13,918 bases of DNA, from contig JAAYFA010000234.1 of the NCBI GenBank assembly GCA_012728445.1, positions 1 to 13,918 on the forward strand, written 5' to 3'. The DNA is from Clostridiales bacterium (GTDB lineage: Bacteria; Bacillota; Clostridia; Oscillospirales; Acutalibacteraceae). Made by a program: the position numbers and the translations under genes. Under the pieces are notes generated by a model. The model was not told where the DNA came from. It saw only the letters and a program-made list of their open reading frames with translations, and searched no databases. Within the stretch, counting starts at the first letter, position 1, and each line of letters begins with the position of its first letter. Positions 13,141 to 13,918 of the stretch are shown here, piece after piece.

Positions 13141-13918
13141 ATGAAACATTATGAATCCATTATCATCGGTCACATCACCGTGGATGCCGATACGGATTAT
13201 CTGGGCAACAAAACCAAAATCGAAGGCGGCGCGGTGCTGTACTCCTCCGCTTCCGCAACCGCACTGGGTCACAAGGTTGCTGCACTAACCAAAGCGGCAC
13301 CAAAAGACAAGGACCGTCTGCGCGCCTTCACCCTGCCGGAAGAAGACCTTTACCTTATCGAATCCAAACGCTCCACAGATATGTCGAACCACTACCTCAC
13401 GCCGGAAAAAGAGCGGCGCACCAGCGCGTGCACCAGCCAAGGCGACCCTTTTGTCCTTGACGATATGCCGGCCGGCATCAGCGCGGATATTTACCATTTC
13501 GCCGGCTTGATATACGGTGATTTTGACAATGATATGATTAAAGCACTTTCAAAAAAAGGCGCTGCCGCAGTGGATGTCCAGGCCTGCCTGCGCAACCGCA
13601 ACGACGCCGACGGCTCGCTGTTCTTTAAGGACTGGGCGGATAAAGAGGAAATGCTCCCCTTCATCACCTTCCTCAAAACCGACGCCGCAGAGGCGGAGAT
13701 TATGACCGGGCTAACCGACCGAAAAGAAGCGGCCAAAATGCTTTTCGCCCGGGGGTCTAAAGAAATTATGATTACCCACAACACCGAAGTCTTAATTTAC
13801 GACGGCAAAGATTTTTACACCTGCCCGATACGCTCCAGAAATTTAAGCGGCAGAACCGGACGCGGTGACACGACCTTTGCAGCATATATCAACGAACGGT
13901 TGACACACAATATTAAAG
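13141..13918 (+). CDS. PfkB-family carbohydrate kinase (3' end beyond right edge)
   Basis: The visible 259 residues open MKHYESIIIGHITVD and show a ribokinase-like fold. The N-terminal sugar-binding GG motif lies in EGGAVLYSSASATALGHKV (28-46). KTDAAEAEIMTG (179-190) matches the family's central N/D..E motif, and GRTGRGDTTFAAY (237-249) is the C-terminal PfkB signature, with D243 as the expected catalytic base in the anion-hole loop. The family phosphorylates a sugar or nucleoside hydroxyl with ATP; the exact substrate cannot be told. GRGD replaces the common GAGD. AAGGATGG lies about 10 nt before the ATG. The frame is open to the window edge; given the usual length of about 280-320 residues only a short tail is missing. 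Cytoplasmic. Neighbours to the right are not visible. Confidence 0.88.
   Translation, partial: MKHYESIIIGHITVDADTDYLGNKTKIEGGAVLYSSASATALGHKVAALTKAAPKDKDRLRAFTLPEEDLYLIESKRSTDMSNHYLTPEKERRTSACTSQGDPFVLDDMPAGISADIYHFAGLIYGDFDNDMIKALSKKGAAAVDVQACLRNRNDADGSLFFKDWADKEEMLPFITFLKTDAAEAEIMTGLTDRKEAAKMLFARGSKEIMITHNTEVLIYDGKDFYTCPIRSRNLSGRTGRGDTTFAAYINERLTHNIK

Overview
The window looks like a chromosomal segment of a strictly anaerobic, low-to-mid GC Firmicute, probably a clostridium of the Oscillospiraceae/Ruminococcaceae kind. This rests on gene content: desulfoferrodoxin plus rubredoxin, a YozG-type HTH with a DUF2975 partner, a DUF4173 membrane protein, a Geobacillus/Staphylococcus-type secreted lipase, AGGAGG-type ribosome binding sites and textbook sigma-A promoters. 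The taxonomic call is an inference, not a measurement.

Left part (1-5850): a surface-glycan locus. A GtrA-family flippase-like membrane protein, cut by the left edge, reads leftward. From a consensus promoter at 617-645, a tightly packed rightward operon reads polysaccharide pyruvyl transferase, GT2, GT2, GT-D (DUF1792) and GT2. Three of its four junctions overlap, and the remaining gap is 16 nt. Together these would assemble and decorate a cell-wall or exopolysaccharide repeat, or a glycoprotein glycan. The start codons are GTG, ATG, TTG, ATG, ATG.

Middle part (5851-9530): after a spacer with five copies of a 10-bp motif comes a tRNA-Ala(CGC) gene with a perfect promoter and a bidirectional terminator. 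A leftward Gfo/Idh/MocA oxidoreductase follows, then a rightward oxygen-defence pair (class I desulfoferrodoxin and a 52-residue rubredoxin) closed by a strong terminator, then a secreted lipase with its own promoter and terminator. The lipase keeps the catalytic triad and, by alignment from memory, the structural zinc ligands of family I.5.

Right part (9567-12983, leftward): a four-gene envelope module reads DUF2975 membrane protein, YozG-like HTH regulator, small two-helix membrane protein and large DUF4173 polytopic protein. Two non-coding stretches stand out. One is a spacer of about 300 bp between DUF2975 and the HTH gene, made of 11-bp repeats in opposite orientations and three related small hairpins. 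The other is a row of three inverted repeats between the HTH gene and the small membrane protein. A divergent promoter region then leads into a PfkB-family sugar kinase that runs off the right edge.

I find no CRISPR array, transposase, phage gene or rRNA. The most promising unexplained material is the non-coding structure around the HTH/DUF2975/DUF4173 module and the motif cluster before the tRNA.
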